Origin: Streptomyces sp. CB02400
GTDB lineage: Bacteria; Actinomycetota; Actinomycetes; Streptomycetales; Streptomycetaceae
DNA length: 64,000 bases
Direction: 5' to 3'
Assembly: GCF_001905725.1 (NCBI RefSeq)
Contig: NZ_LIWB01000001.1
Coordinates: 310,001-374,000 of the forward strand
Every line of letters begins with the position of its first letter. The first letter of the stretch is position 1. Below are positions 53,001 to 61,277 of this stretch, piece after piece. Both the position numbers and the translations under genes were made by a program. Under the pieces are notes generated by a model. The model made no database searches and was not told the origin of the DNA. It worked only from the letters and a program-made list of their open reading frames with translations.

Positions 53001-55398
53001 CCAGGAGGCCGCCCGCGCCCTGCGCGACCGCACCGACCTCTACGCGGACGGCGGACGCGCCATCCGGCTGGGCGACCACCGGTTCGCCGTCTCCACCCAG
53101 CCCCTCGACCTCACCGTCGTCCCGCACGGCGACGGCCTCGCGCTCGCCCTCACCGGCACCGACTACCGCGCCCCCGTCACCGACCCCGCCCTCCTCGCCG
53201 ACCGCCCGCTCTGGAACCGGCACCTGCCGTCCGAGTCACCCGAGGTCTACCGTGCCGAGCACCTCGCCGCCCGCCTGCTGCACGAACCCGGCCCCGACGC
53301 CCTGACCGGCGCCGACGACCTCGCCGCCCTGGTCCGCCGGACCGCCGAGGAGGCGTACGACGAGGGGTACGAGCGGGGCGTCCACGACCATGACGCCACC
53401 GCGATCCTCACCGCCGTACTGCCCCTGTACGACGGCGCGGGCCTGCTGCGCCACGAGCCCACCGCCCGCGCCCACGCCCTGCTGTACTGGACGCACGGCA
53501 CCACGGCACAGGAGCGCGCCGACCTCACCCGCCGCGCCCGCTCCCTGGCCCGCGTCCGCGACGCCTTCGGGCCGCCGCCCGCCCTCGACGCGCTACGGAA
53601 GGAACTCGCCCGGACCATAGGCGTCTGGGACGCCTCAGCCCCCGTCCGCCCGGAGGCCTGCGCCGCCTACCTCTTCGACGAACTGACCACCGGCCCCGAG
53701 GGCTTCGTCATCAGCGCCCGCACCCGCACGCTCCTCGACACGTTCCGCCGCAAGGTCACCACCGAGGCCTACGACGACGACCTCCCCGCCCTCGCCGACC
53801 TCACCGCCCGCCGCCAACTGGTCGAGGCCTGGCTGACCGCGTACGCCGCGACCACCGGAGACGAGCTGACCGCCGGTGACCTCGCCGAGGCCGTGGCCGC
53901 CGAACTCTGCCCGGACACGCCCCGCCACACATCGGACGCGCCCCTGACCGTCACCGTGGACGGCCTGCTCGGCACCCACCCCCGGATCACCGACCGCCGC
54001 CTCACCCTCCGCCTGGACGAATTCCTCGCCCGCACCGAGGAGTTCAGGGAGCGTGACGTGCCCGCCTTCCGTGCCTTCCAGCGCCGCCGCACCGCACTGG
54101 TGACCGCCGAGCGCACCCGGCTGCGCCTGGACGACCACCGGCCGCGCGTGATGTCGTCGTTCGTCCGCAACCGCCTGGTCGACGAGGTCTACCTCCCGCT
54201 GGTCGGCGACAGCCTCGCCAAACAGCTCGGCACCACCGGCGAGTCCGGCCGCACCGGCACCGGCGGCCTGCTGCTGCTCGTCTCCCCGCCCGGCTACGGC
54301 AAGACGACCCTCATGGAGTACGTCGCCGACCGCCTCGGCCTGGTGCTGGTGAAGATCAGCGGCCCCGCGCTCGGCCACGCGGTCACCTCGCTCGACCCGG
54401 CCGAGGCACCGAACGCCACCGCCCGCCAGGAGATCGAGAAGATCAACTTCGCGCTGGCCGCCGGCAACAACACCCTGTTGTATGTGGACGACATCCAGCA
54501 CACCTCGCCCGAACTGCTCCAGAAGTTCATCCCGTTGTGCGACGCCACGCGCCGGATGGAGGGTGTGTGGGAGGGTGAGCCGCGCACCTACGACCTGCGC
54601 GGGAAGCGGTTCGCCGTCTGCATGGCCGGCAACCCCTACACCGAGTCCGGTGAGGCCTTCCGGGTTCCGGACATGCTGGCCAACCGCGCCGACGTGTGGA
54701 ACCTCGGCGACGTCCTCACCGGCAAGGAGGACGTCTTCGCGCTCAGTTTCGTGGAGAACGCCCTCACCGCCAACCCGGTGCTCGCCCCGCTCGCCGGCCG
54801 CGACCGCGCCGACCTCGACCTGCTGATCCGCCTCGCCGAGAACGACCCCACCGCCCGCGCCGACCGCCTCACCCACCCCTACGCCCCCACCGAACTGGAC
54901 CGCGTCCTGGCGGTGTTGCGCCACCTGCTCACCGCCCGCCGGACCGTCCTCACCGTCAACGCGGCGTACATCGCCTCCGCCGCCCAGTCCGACGACGCCC
55001 GCACCGAGCCGCCGTTCCGCCTCCAGGGCTCCTACCGCAACATGAACAAGATCGCCCAGCGGATCCAGCCCGTCATGAACGCCGCCGAGCTGGCCGCCGT
55101 CATCGACGACCACTACACGGCCGAGGCCCAGACCCTCACCACGGGCGCCGAGTCGAACCTGCTCAAGCTCGCCGAACTGCGCGGCCGACTCACCGCCGAA
55201 CAGTCGGCCCGCTGGGCCGAGTTGAAGGCGGCCCAGGTCCGCGCCCTGACCCTGGGCGGTCCCGACGACGACGCCCTGGCCCGTGCGGTGGCCGCCCTCG
55301 CCCTCCTCGGCGACCGCATCGCCGCCGTCGAGTCGGCCATCACCCGGGCGGCGGACCCGCGCCGGCTGATGGCCAACCCGACCCCCGAGAACAACTGA
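50077..55398 (+). CDS. Very large AAA ATPase annotated in relatives as a DNA repair ATPase
   Basis: This 1,773-aa protein has four recognisable parts. Residues 1-150 are a Gly/Ser/Pro/Arg-rich disordered tail. Residues ~155-560 form a beta-rich domain (DIVAVGDVLLFGYDTRP, LGRHPHVSVQGEVFVDTLGG). A long helical/coiled region follows to about 1,100. A C-terminal AAA module has Walker A SPPGYGKTT near 1,402-1,410, Walker B LLYVDDIQH near 1,468 and GKRFAVCMAGNPYTESG. The DNA-repair name in relatives is not backed by any nuclease or helicase motif I can see. Placement after the flotillin gene suggests action at the membrane. The AAA part is MoxR/dynein-like rather than SMC-like. Confidence 0.85.
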   Translation: MTTGTHEPPNTAPRGTPGPGTPGTSTAPGHSGTGAFSAPGTASAPGALHGTPGAVGSEGALGSDRSRGSSGTGRTQGTPDGGRSRAASGPGGRDGDSRPGGAPGRSEPGGSRGASGRAGSREASGADTARERAGAGGPRGASRTPAPGGTDAAVDGGAYQVLRDRLAAQAAELARRTEALNHRRADEFGAPELRLTGTERLRTDRTAVPRDIVAVGDVLLFGYDTRPRPEAGTAVTDVLAPHDRDLNRLPDDAVPGLLDDPDFVREFAALHRYYRQARLLRLRRVDGKLLAVFQTGEKAGDIRVLRWTIPEDGRSAVFLDARGDRDHARTPPADIDWTPTTREDHVLGRHPHVSVQGEVFVDTLGGTLTVKTENDTGTPDGIHSEPVDEPLQSLADAEIAHARVGPLILLRILPYKETAHRHLVFNTLTRSVVRLDGIGQGPRRLPDDQGIVFPGGYCLAAGPHKTYELDTTGMEFAHEVRSPHGEDVLYVFHAPGHGRALLLSYNLIREAVATPMACHGWALFDDGLLALLRPDGDEPARVHPVQLWHSPYVSDTHAAAQPVGEGPLARVGNADLVRGISDCLSLARSVAETTPTTEVYTALAAACVRALDTHHWLGDSELGDLRAPLTEMRATADQVLAEFETVRDLTHRAAEALDEAADRIASVVRRLRGEQPREAAAWVTGLTELRHAQGHLLTLKDMRYADHARIDALADGAEGDLASFGQRAIAFLAREDAFAAHHADVERLVADAESVTTTAEAAPVAAHLDELADGLRTVTEVVAGLDIADATVRTVVLERVAEEMGGVNRARATLDARRRSLLDREARAGFAAELSLLGQTVTGALAAADTPETCDEQLTRVLAQLEALESRFAEFDDVLGELADRRTELYEAFSARKQSLSDARARRAEQLASAADRVLETITRRCATLPDTDAVSTYFASDPLVTKVRRTADELRGLGDRVRAEELDGRLRSARQEAARALRDRTDLYADGGRAIRLGDHRFAVSTQPLDLTVVPHGDGLALALTGTDYRAPVTDPALLADRPLWNRHLPSESPEVYRAEHLAARLLHEPGPDALTGADDLAALVRRTAEEAYDEGYERGVHDHDATAILTAVLPLYDGAGLLRHEPTARAHALLYWTHGTTAQERADLTRRARSLARVRDAFGPPPALDALRKELARTIGVWDASAPVRPEACAAYLFDELTTGPEGFVISARTRTLLDTFRRKVTTEAYDDDLPALADLTARRQLVEAWLTAYAATTGDELTAGDLAEAVAAELCPDTPRHTSDAPLTVTVDGLLGTHPRITDRRLTLRLDEFLARTEEFRERDVPAFRAFQRRRTALVTAERTRLRLDDHRPRVMSSFVRNRLVDEVYLPLVGDSLAKQLGTTGESGRTGTGGLLLLVSPPGYGKTTLMEYVADRLGLVLVKISGPALGHAVTSLDPAEAPNATARQEIEKINFALAAGNNTLLYVDDIQHTSPELLQKFIPLCDATRRMEGVWEGEPRTYDLRGKRFAVCMAGNPYTESGEAFRVPDMLANRADVWNLGDVLTGKEDVFALSFVENALTANPVLAPLAGRDRADLDLLIRLAENDPTARADRLTHPYAPTELDRVLAVLRHLLTARRTVLTVNAAYIASAAQSDDARTEPPFRLQGSYRNMNKIAQRIQPVMNAAELAAVIDDHYTAEAQTLTTGAESNLLKLAELRGRLTAEQSARWAELKAAQVRALTLGGPDDDALARAVAALALLGDRIAAVESAITRAADPRRLMANPTPENN

Positions 55399-55401
55399 CG
55401 A

Positions 55402-55580
55402 TGCCCCGCCCTGCTCCCGCGGAGGTGCCCACCGGACCCTGGTCGTCCGAGACACGCGCGGCATACGGCTCGGCGTCACCTCCGCCGCCGGGCCGCCCGC
55501 GTGTACCTCGGCGACGGACGGCGCCTGCCCCTCGTCGTACACACCGTGCTGGTGGAGATCGGTCACGCGACCCGACCGTC
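55402..55580 (+). pseudogene. Possible short gene remnant after the large ATPase
   Basis: A frame starting at ATG 55402 reads PAEVPTGPWSSETRAAYGSA and then degenerates. A second frame nearby reads VYLGDGRRLPLVVHTVLVEIG, which looks protein-like. The two would join through a frameshift near 55500. I do not recognise the product, and this may simply be coding-like GC-rich sequence. Confidence 0.25.
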
Positions 55581-55582
55581 CC

Positions 55583-56440
55583 TCACGGGACGTCGGTGTC
55601 CGTGGTGGACGCGGTCACCAGCGACGCCAGCTCTTCCGGAGTCCGGGGGCCGGCGGCCGTACCGGTCAGCAACCCCCGCGCCCGCAGAAGCCGCGCGACC
55701 GTGACTCCCCACGGCAGCCGCAGCCCCGCCGCCGCGAGGAGTTCCGTGCGGGCCAGCATGTCGGCCGCCGGGCCGGTGTGTGCGCCGGACGGGGTGAGCA
55801 GGGCCGCGTCGTCGGCCCAGCGCAGGGCGAGGTCCACGTCGTGGGTGGCCATGACGACCGTCGTGCCGTTCTCGCGCAGGCCGTCGAGGGTCGCGAGGAG
55901 GCGTTCCTGGCCGTCGGGGTCCAGGCCCGCCGTCGGCTCGTCGAGGACCAGGACGCGGGGCCGCATGGCGACCGCGCCCGCGATCGCCGTCCGCTTGCGC
56001 TGCCCGTAGGACAGCAGGTGCGTGGGACGGTCGGCGAGGGCGGTGATGTCCAGCGCGGCGAGCGACTCCGCCACCCGGGCGCGCACCTCCGCGTCGGGCA
56101 GGCCGAGGTTGAGCGGCCCGAACGACACGTCCTGGCCGACCGACGCCGCGAACAACTGGTCGTCGGGGTCCTGCACCACCAGTTGCACGGTGGTGCGCAG
56201 CGCCGTCAGCCCTTTCCGGTTGTACCGCACCGCCCGGCCCTCGACGGTCAACTCGCCGCTGTCCGGGCGAAGTCCGCCGCTGAGCAGTCGCATCAGCGTC
56301 GTCTTCCCGCTGCCGTTGCGCCCCAGCAGCGCCAACGCGCGCCCCTCGCGCACCTCGAAGTCCAGGCCGCTGAGCACGGGCGGGCCGTCCTCGTACGCGA
56401 ACGACGCGCCCCGCAGGGCGACCAGCACGGACTCGTTCAC
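55583..56440 (-). CDS. cbiO: Cobalt ECF transporter ATP-binding protein
   Basis: This 285-aa ATPase of the cobalt energy-coupling-factor importer has Walker A GRNGSGKTT, Q-loop VVQDPDDQLF (typical of CbiO), signature LLSYGQRKR and Walker B RVLVLDEPTAGLD, with the switch ATHDVDLAL. The GTG start overlaps the cbiQ stop (GTGA). It is the last gene of the cbiMNQO operon. A C-terminal extension (about residues 225-285) is Leu/Ala/Thr-rich and without a recognised domain. Confidence 0.93.
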   Translation of the reverse strand: MNESVLVALRGASFAYEDGPPVLSGLDFEVREGRALALLGRNGSGKTTLMRLLSGGLRPDSGELTVEGRAVRYNRKGLTALRTTVQLVVQDPDDQLFAASVGQDVSFGPLNLGLPDAEVRARVAESLAALDITALADRPTHLLSYGQRKRTAIAGAVAMRPRVLVLDEPTAGLDPDGQERLLATLDGLRENGTTVVMATHDVDLALRWADDAALLTPSGAHTGPAADMLARTELLAAAGLRLPWGVTVARLLRARGLLTGTAAGPRTPEELASLVTASTTDTDVP

Positions 56441-57186
56441 GGCAGTGGCCTTTCCAGTACGAAGGTGAGGGCGGCCAGTGCCGCAAGGAGCGCCACGCTC
56501 AGCGCCGTGAACCGGACGGAGACACGGGCCTCGGGCACCAGCACGCGCAGGGTGCCGTCGTAACCGCGTCCGGCCAGCCCGGTCTGCAGTCGCGCCGCCC
56601 GGTCGAAGGACCGGACGAACGCGGTCGCGCCGAGTCCGCCGAGGGACCGCCAGGCCGCCGCGCGGGTGGTGTGTCCGAGCCGGGCCGCCTGCGCCTCCCT
56701 GATGCGGCGCACCGAGTCCAGCAGCAGGAAGCTCATCCGGTACGTCACCAGCGCCACGTCCACGAGCGGCGCCGGTACCCCGGCCCGCACCAGGCGCGGC
56801 AGCAGATCCGACATGGGTGTGGTGAAGGCGAACAGCAGCACGCCCAGCGAGGCCGCCGACGTGCGCAGCATCAACTCCCCGGCGCGCAGCGGCCCGTCCT
56901 CGGCCCAGGACACGAACCCGCCCGGCCCGCCCACCCGCACCAGCAGCGTCAGAGCCCCGGTGACGCAGAAGCCCAGCGGCACCCGGTACGCCCGCCACAG
57001 CCGCCGCCCCGGCACCCCCGCCGGGCCGAGCAGCACCGCGAGCGCCGTCACCAGCACCAGGGCCGCGCCCGGCCACGGCGGCAGCGAGATGGCGAGCAGG
57101 GTGAGTCCCAGCCCCAGTACGGCCTTGTCCACGGGATGACGGCGGCGCCAGCGACTGCTGTGCGCCGCCGCGTCGATCGGCAGCAC
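56437..57186 (-). CDS. cbiQ: Cobalt ECF transporter transmembrane protein
   Basis: This 249-aa T-component has about five or six membrane helices (for example AVLGLGLTLLAISLPPWPGA and RFTALSVALLAALAALTFVL). The coupling-helix motifs appear as EAQAARLGHTT and QTGLAGRGYDG, the Ala-Arg-Gly-type signatures that contact CbiO. Start: GTG 57186, six bases after the cbiN stop. It works with CbiM/N as substrate-binding unit and CbiO as motor. Confidence 0.92.
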   Translation of the reverse strand: MLPIDAAAHSSRWRRRHPVDKAVLGLGLTLLAISLPPWPGAALVLVTALAVLLGPAGVPGRRLWRAYRVPLGFCVTGALTLLVRVGGPGGFVSWAEDGPLRAGELMLRTSAASLGVLLFAFTTPMSDLLPRLVRAGVPAPLVDVALVTYRMSFLLLDSVRRIREAQAARLGHTTRAAAWRSLGGLGATAFVRSFDRAARLQTGLAGRGYDGTLRVLVPEARVSVRFTALSVALLAALAALTFVLERPLP

Positions 57187-57192
57187 GTGCCG

Positions 57193-57567
57193 TCAGACCC
57201 GTCGTCGTTCGGAAGCGGCCTCGTCACCGGCGTCCGCGTCCGCCTCGGCCCGCAGCCGCGCCAGCGCCCGCGCCTCCCCCTGCCGCCGCCCGCGCCGCAG
57301 CCCGAAGTAGTACGTGAGGACGCCCGCGCCGACCGCCGCCTGGAGGGCGAACAGCGCCGACTCGATCTCGCCGGACGGCGGTTCGTACAGCGGGGAGAAC
57401 CACGGCTCGTAGTCAGGGTCGATCTCGGTGATCGCCGTCTCGGCCTCGGCGTCCGCGCCGGTGAACGGCTCCTCCTTGTGGTCGCCGAGCCCGAACGCCA
57501 GCGGGAGCACGGCGAGCGCGGCCACCAGCACCAGCAGCAGCGTGTTGATCTTCGCGTTGCGGCTCAT
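57193..57567 (-). CDS. cbiN: Cobalt transporter small subunit
   Basis: This 124-aa protein has two membrane helices (about residues 8-26 and 74-92) joined by an extracytoplasmic loop with [23 protein letters not shown], of which only the D/E-rich core and the PDYEPWF motif are typical of CbiN. The C-terminus is a charged cytoplasmic tail. It overlaps cbiM by 4 bp (ATGA). CbiN assists metal loading of CbiM. Confidence 0.92.
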   Translation of the reverse strand: MSRNAKINTLLLVLVAALAVLPLAFGLGDHKEEPFTGADAEAETAITEIDPDYEPWFSPLYEPPSGEIESALFALQAAVGAGVLTYYFGLRRGRRQGEARALARLRAEADADAGDEAASERRRV

Positions 57568-58283
57568 CGGGCCACCGCCTCCGCCGAGTCGGACGACTTC
57601 GCCGTCTTCCGCCCGGCCGCCGACGTCACCAGCACCCCGAGCCGCGTCAGCTCCCCCTTGCTCGACTGCACCAGCATGCGCATCACCAGCACGGTCAGCA
57701 GCCCCTCGCTCACCGCGAGCGGGATCTGCGTCACGGCGAAGATGGAGCCGAACTTGCCCAGCGCGCCCAGGAACCCGCTCCCCGGGTCGGGGAAGGCGAG
57801 CGCCAGCTGCACGCTCGTCACGCAGTACGTCGACAGGTCGGCGACGAACGCGCCGAAGAACACCGCCACCATCAGCGGCACGTCGTACCGGCGCAGCAGC
57901 CGGTAGACGCCGTATCCGGCCCAGGGGCCGACGACCGCCATCGAGAAGACGTTGGCGCCCAGTGTGGTCAGCCCGCCGTGGGCGAGCAGCAGTGCCTGGA
58001 ACAGCAGGGTGATGGTGCCCAGCACCGCCATGACCGGCGGCCGGAACAGGATCGCGCCCAGACCCGTGCCGGTGGGGTGGGAGCAACTCCCCGTGACCGA
58101 CGGCAGTTTCAGCGCGGACAGGACGAACGTGAACGCTCCCGACGCGCCGAGCAGCAGCGTGCTCTCGGGATGTTCCCTGACTTCACGGATGAGCGACCGG
58201 GCTCCGTGGACGACGAACGGCGCCGACGCGACACCCCAGGCGACCGCGTGCGCAGGTGGCAGAAAACCCTCGGCTATGTGCAT
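57564..58283 (-). CDS. cbiM: Cobalt transporter substrate-specific component
   Basis: This 239-aa membrane protein is the metal-binding S-component. It begins [16 protein letters not shown]; in this family the N-terminal residues including His2 coordinate cobalt. Later segments [20 protein letters not shown] and LHTIT-type helices (here [20 protein letters not shown]) are characteristic. It is the first gene of the operon and lies directly behind a cobalamin riboswitch, so import should fall when B12 is plentiful. Confidence 0.95.
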   Translation of the reverse strand: MHIAEGFLPPAHAVAWGVASAPFVVHGARSLIREVREHPESTLLLGASGAFTFVLSALKLPSVTGSCSHPTGTGLGAILFRPPVMAVLGTITLLFQALLLAHGGLTTLGANVFSMAVVGPWAGYGVYRLLRRYDVPLMVAVFFGAFVADLSTYCVTSVQLALAFPDPGSGFLGALGKFGSIFAVTQIPLAVSEGLLTVLVMRMLVQSSKGELTRLGVLVTSAAGRKTAKSSDSAEAVAR

Positions 58284-58317
58284 GGCTCAGCAGACCCTCT
58301 CCAGCACCTCGTGGATG

Positions 58318-58492
58318 GTTGACGTGCCTTGGCCGGTCTCCTGGCTGACGGGTACCACCGCCCGTGCTCCGCCTTCCCGGGTCCCGAGGGACCCAGTGGC
58401 CGTCCGCGAGGACTGGAGCCGGACTTCCCGATCACAGTGGCGAGGGCCGCACCGGTATCGCACCGATTTCCCGTCACCAAGGCGTGGTGACA
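58318..58492 (-). ncRNA. Cobalamin riboswitch upstream of cbiM
   Basis: The minus-strand leader contains the B12 box (AGCCAGGAGACCGGCC within 58331-58349), the upstream GGTGCGATACCGGTGC and GCCACTGTGA core segments (about 58425-58470), and outer strands CACGCCTTGG and CCAAGGCACG able to form P1. Ends are approximate. It should reduce cbiMNQO expression when adenosylcobalamin is bound. Confidence 0.9.
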
Positions 58493-58654
58493 GTAGTGCC
58501 CGTTCCGGTCCGGTGACAAGCGGCCGCCGGGGGCGCGCGGACGGCGCCCGGCGGCTCGCACCCCGGCGCACACCTGCGCACTTGACACGAGCGGCGCCGT
58601 CCGTCGGAGCGGGGGAGTGGGGGGCCGCCGTCCTGGGCAGTACCTAGCTGCAAT

Positions 58655-58675
58655 TAATATGCAACAACGATTTCC
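58655..58675 (+). promoter_or_regulatory. AT-rich promoter element and possible metal-regulator site
   Basis: TAATAT (58655-58660) is a good -10 candidate 39 bp before the start codon. The bases just after it (CAACAACGATTTCCG) loosely resemble the Streptomyces Zur consensus TGAAAACGATTTTCA, matching about ten of fifteen positions. The match is weak. A partly symmetric TGCAATTAATATGCA also covers the -10. Confidence 0.35.
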
Positions 58676-58698
58676 GGGCAACAGGGATGTGAGGTTCG

Positions 58699-60288
58699 AT
58701 GACGACCCGACGAATACGGGGTACCGCCGCCGTGGTCGCGATGGCCGGTGCGGTCACCGCCTGCTCGGCGCCGAGCGACGGCGGCGCGGACGGCGGAGCG
58801 TCCGCCGGATCCGTCGTGATCGGGGTCCCGTCCGAACCGGACACGCTCAGCCCGCTGCTCGGCTACGGCAAGGACGGCAACTCCAAGATCTTCGACGGAC
58901 TCCTCGCCCGCGACGCCGACATGAAGCTGAAGCCCGCCCTGGCGAAGGCGCTCCCCGAGGTCACCGACGGCGGCCGCACCTACACGTACACCCTGCGCGA
59001 CGGCGTGAAGTTCAGCGACGGCGAGCCGCTGACCGCCGACGACGTGGTCTTCACGTACGACACCGTGCTGGACGAGAAGACCAACAACACCGCCAAGAGC
59101 GAACTGGACGCCATCAAGGAGGTCCGGGCCGACGGCGACGACAAGGTCGTCTTCACCCTCGACTACCCCTACGCGGCCTTCGCCGCCCGCACGGTGCTGC
59201 CCGTCGTCCCCGAGCACATCGCGGGCGGACAGGACCCCAACACCGGCTCCTTCAACACCGAGCCGGTCGGCACCGGACCGTACGTCCTCACCGGCTGGAG
59301 CAAGGGCGAAAAGCTCACCTTCAAGGCCAATCCGGACTACTGGGGCGGCGCCCCGAAGGTGAAAAAGCTCACCATGGCGATCATCGCCGACGACGACGTC
59401 CGCGCCACCCGGCTGCGCTCCGGCGACCTCGACGGCGCGACCCTCCCGCCCAACCTCGCCGCCACCTTCAAGAACGACGACGGCAGGAAGACGTACCGGG
59501 CGACGTCGTACGACTTCCGCGCCGTCAGCCTCCCCACCGGCAACCCCGTCGCCGGGGACACCGCGATCCGCCGCGCCCTCGACCTCGCCGTGGACCGCCG
59601 GGCCATGGTCGACAAGATCCTCGACGGCGCCGGCCGTCCCGCCTACGGCCCGCTGCCCGTCGACGACCCCTGGTACGCCGAGGGCATCGACCGCCCCCAG
59701 GACCTCGACGAGGCCAAGAGCATCCTCGACGAGGCCGGCTGGAAGGCCGGCGAGGACGGCATCCGCGCCAAGGACGGCCGCGCCGCCCGCTTCACCCTCT
59801 ACTACCCCTCCGGCGACAAGGTCCGCCAGGACCACGCCCTCGCCTACGCCTCCGACGCCAAGAAGGCCGGCATCGACGTCGAGGTGGAGAGTGCCACCTG
59901 GGAGGTCATCGAACCCCGGATGAACCGGGACGCCGTCCTCGCCGGCTTCGGCAGCACCGGCGACCCCGACTTCGGCCTCTACACGCTCCTGCACTCCTCC
60001 CTCGCCGGCGACGGCTTCAACAACATGGCCCTCTACGACAACCCGGCCGTCGACGAGGCCCTCGACGCAGGCCGCCGCAGCCAGGACCCGGAGGACCGCA
60101 AGGCCGCCTACGACACCCTCCAGCGCGAACTGGTGAAGAACCCCGGCTACACCTTCCTCACCCACATCGACCACATGTACGTCCTCGCCGACCGCTGGAA
60201 GGACCTCACCACCCAGACCGAACCGCACGAGCACGGCTTCGCCAGCGGCCCCTGGTGGAACGTCGAGGACTGGCAGCCCGCCACATGA
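58699..60288 (+). CDS. ABC transporter substrate-binding lipoprotein, peptide/nickel (family 5) type
   Basis: This 529-aa protein has a lipoprotein signal (MTTRRIRG, hydrophobic core, VTAC with Cys at residue 22). The mature protein follows the SBP family-5 pattern: VIGVPSEPDTLSPLLGYG, YTYTLRDGVKFSDGEPLTADDVVFTYD (only motif cores cited), GTGPYVLTGWSKGEKL and FKANPDYWGG. Relatives bind peptides, nickel chelates or opines. Substrate is unknown. The neighbourhood of a cobalt importer and a possible metal operator makes a metal chelate conceivable, but this is inference. The permease gene overlaps its stop by 4 bp. Confidence 0.9.
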   Translation: MTTRRIRGTAAVVAMAGAVTACSAPSDGGADGGASAGSVVIGVPSEPDTLSPLLGYGKDGNSKIFDGLLARDADMKLKPALAKALPEVTDGGRTYTYTLRDGVKFSDGEPLTADDVVFTYDTVLDEKTNNTAKSELDAIKEVRADGDDKVVFTLDYPYAAFAARTVLPVVPEHIAGGQDPNTGSFNTEPVGTGPYVLTGWSKGEKLTFKANPDYWGGAPKVKKLTMAIIADDDVRATRLRSGDLDGATLPPNLAATFKNDDGRKTYRATSYDFRAVSLPTGNPVAGDTAIRRALDLAVDRRAMVDKILDGAGRPAYGPLPVDDPWYAEGIDRPQDLDEAKSILDEAGWKAGEDGIRAKDGRAARFTLYYPSGDKVRQDHALAYASDAKKAGIDVEVESATWEVIEPRMNRDAVLAGFGSTGDPDFGLYTLLHSSLAGDGFNNMALYDNPAVDEALDAGRRSQDPEDRKAAYDTLQRELVKNPGYTFLTHIDHMYVLADRWKDLTTQTEPHEHGFASGPWWNVEDWQPAT

Positions 60289-61277
60289 CCGCCCTCCCCT
60301 GGGGAGAGATGACCCGGCTCACGGCACGGCGGGCCCTGTTCGCCGTGCCGGTGCTGCTCGTCGTCACCTTCGGCGTGTTCGCCGTCGCCGCCGCCTCCCC
60401 CTTCGACCCCGTCAAGGCGTACGCCGGCACCGCCGCGCTCGGCGCCGACCAGGAGACCCTGGACCGGCTGCGGGAGAACCTCGGCGTGGACCGGCCGTTC
60501 ACCGCCCGCTGGTGGGACTGGCTGACCTCCGCGCTCGGCGGCGACCTCGGCCAGTCCACCGTGATGCGCCAGCCCGTCGCCGAGGTGATCGGCGAACGCC
60601 TGGTCTGGTCGGCCCTGTTGTGCGCCGTCGCGTTCGCCGCCGCCGTCCTGCTCGGCACCGTGCTCGGCGTCCTCGCCGCCCGCCGCCCCGGCTCGCTCCT
60701 CGACCGTACGGTCACCTCCCTCGCGTACGCCCTGGAGGCCGCCCCGGTCTTCTGGACCGCCCTGCTCGCCGTCTGGCTGTTCGCCCTCGAACTGGACGTC
60801 CTCCCGGCCGGCGGCCTCACCGACACCGGCAGCGAACAGGTCACCTTCGGCCAGGTCACGAGCCACCTGATCCTGCCCGCCGGCGTCCTCGCCGTCTCCC
60901 AACTGCCCTGGTTCACGCTGTACGTCCGTCAGGGCGTCGGCGACGCCCTCGCGGAGGACCCCGTGCGCGGCGCTCGCGCCCGCGGCCTGAGCGAACGCAC
61001 CGTCCTGCTCGGCCACGCCCTGCGCTCCGGACTGCTCCCCGTGCTCACCCTGATCGGCTCCCGCGTCCCCGAACTCATCACCGGCGCCCTGCTGGTGGAG
61101 ACCGTGTTCAGCTGGCCGGGCATCGCCGCGGCCACCGTCGAGGCGGCCACCTCCGTCGACTTCCCGCTGCTGGCCGCGCTGACCACCCTCGCCACCGCCG
61201 CCGTCCTCGCCGGAAACCTCCTCGCCGACCTGCTCTACGGACTGATCGACCCGAGGGTGAAGCTGAATGAGATGTGA
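60285..61277 (+). CDS. ABC transporter permease, DppB/NikB-like
   Basis: This 330-aa inner-membrane permease has about six helices. It begins with the typical RRALFAVPVLLVVTFGVF helix, followed by a periplasmic stretch with LRENLGVDRPF, and has the EAA-type loop RGARARGLSERTVLLGHALR. It is coupled to the binding protein (ATGA) and to the second permease (GTGA). It forms the translocation pore with the next gene product. Confidence 0.92.
   Translation: MTALPWGEMTRLTARRALFAVPVLLVVTFGVFAVAAASPFDPVKAYAGTAALGADQETLDRLRENLGVDRPFTARWWDWLTSALGGDLGQSTVMRQPVAEVIGERLVWSALLCAVAFAAAVLLGTVLGVLAARRPGSLLDRTVTSLAYALEAAPVFWTALLAVWLFALELDVLPAGGLTDTGSEQVTFGQVTSHLILPAGVLAVSQLPWFTLYVRQGVGDALAEDPVRGARARGLSERTVLLGHALRSGLLPVLTLIGSRVPELITGALLVETVFSWPGIAAATVEAATSVDFPLLAALTTLATAAVLAGNLLADLLYGLIDPRVKLNEM

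Noticed and set aside
47632..53223. A 1,863-codon open frame on the minus strand
   Set aside because: It is antisense to the flotillin-like and giant ATPase genes, spans the gap between unrelated genes and has the Gly/Val/Leu/Asp bias of a GC-driven shadow frame; no domain is visible.
58284..58698. A small protein-coding gene in the cbiM upstream interval
   Set aside because: Short open frames exist on both strands, but the sequence is accounted for by the cobalamin riboswitch and a promoter.
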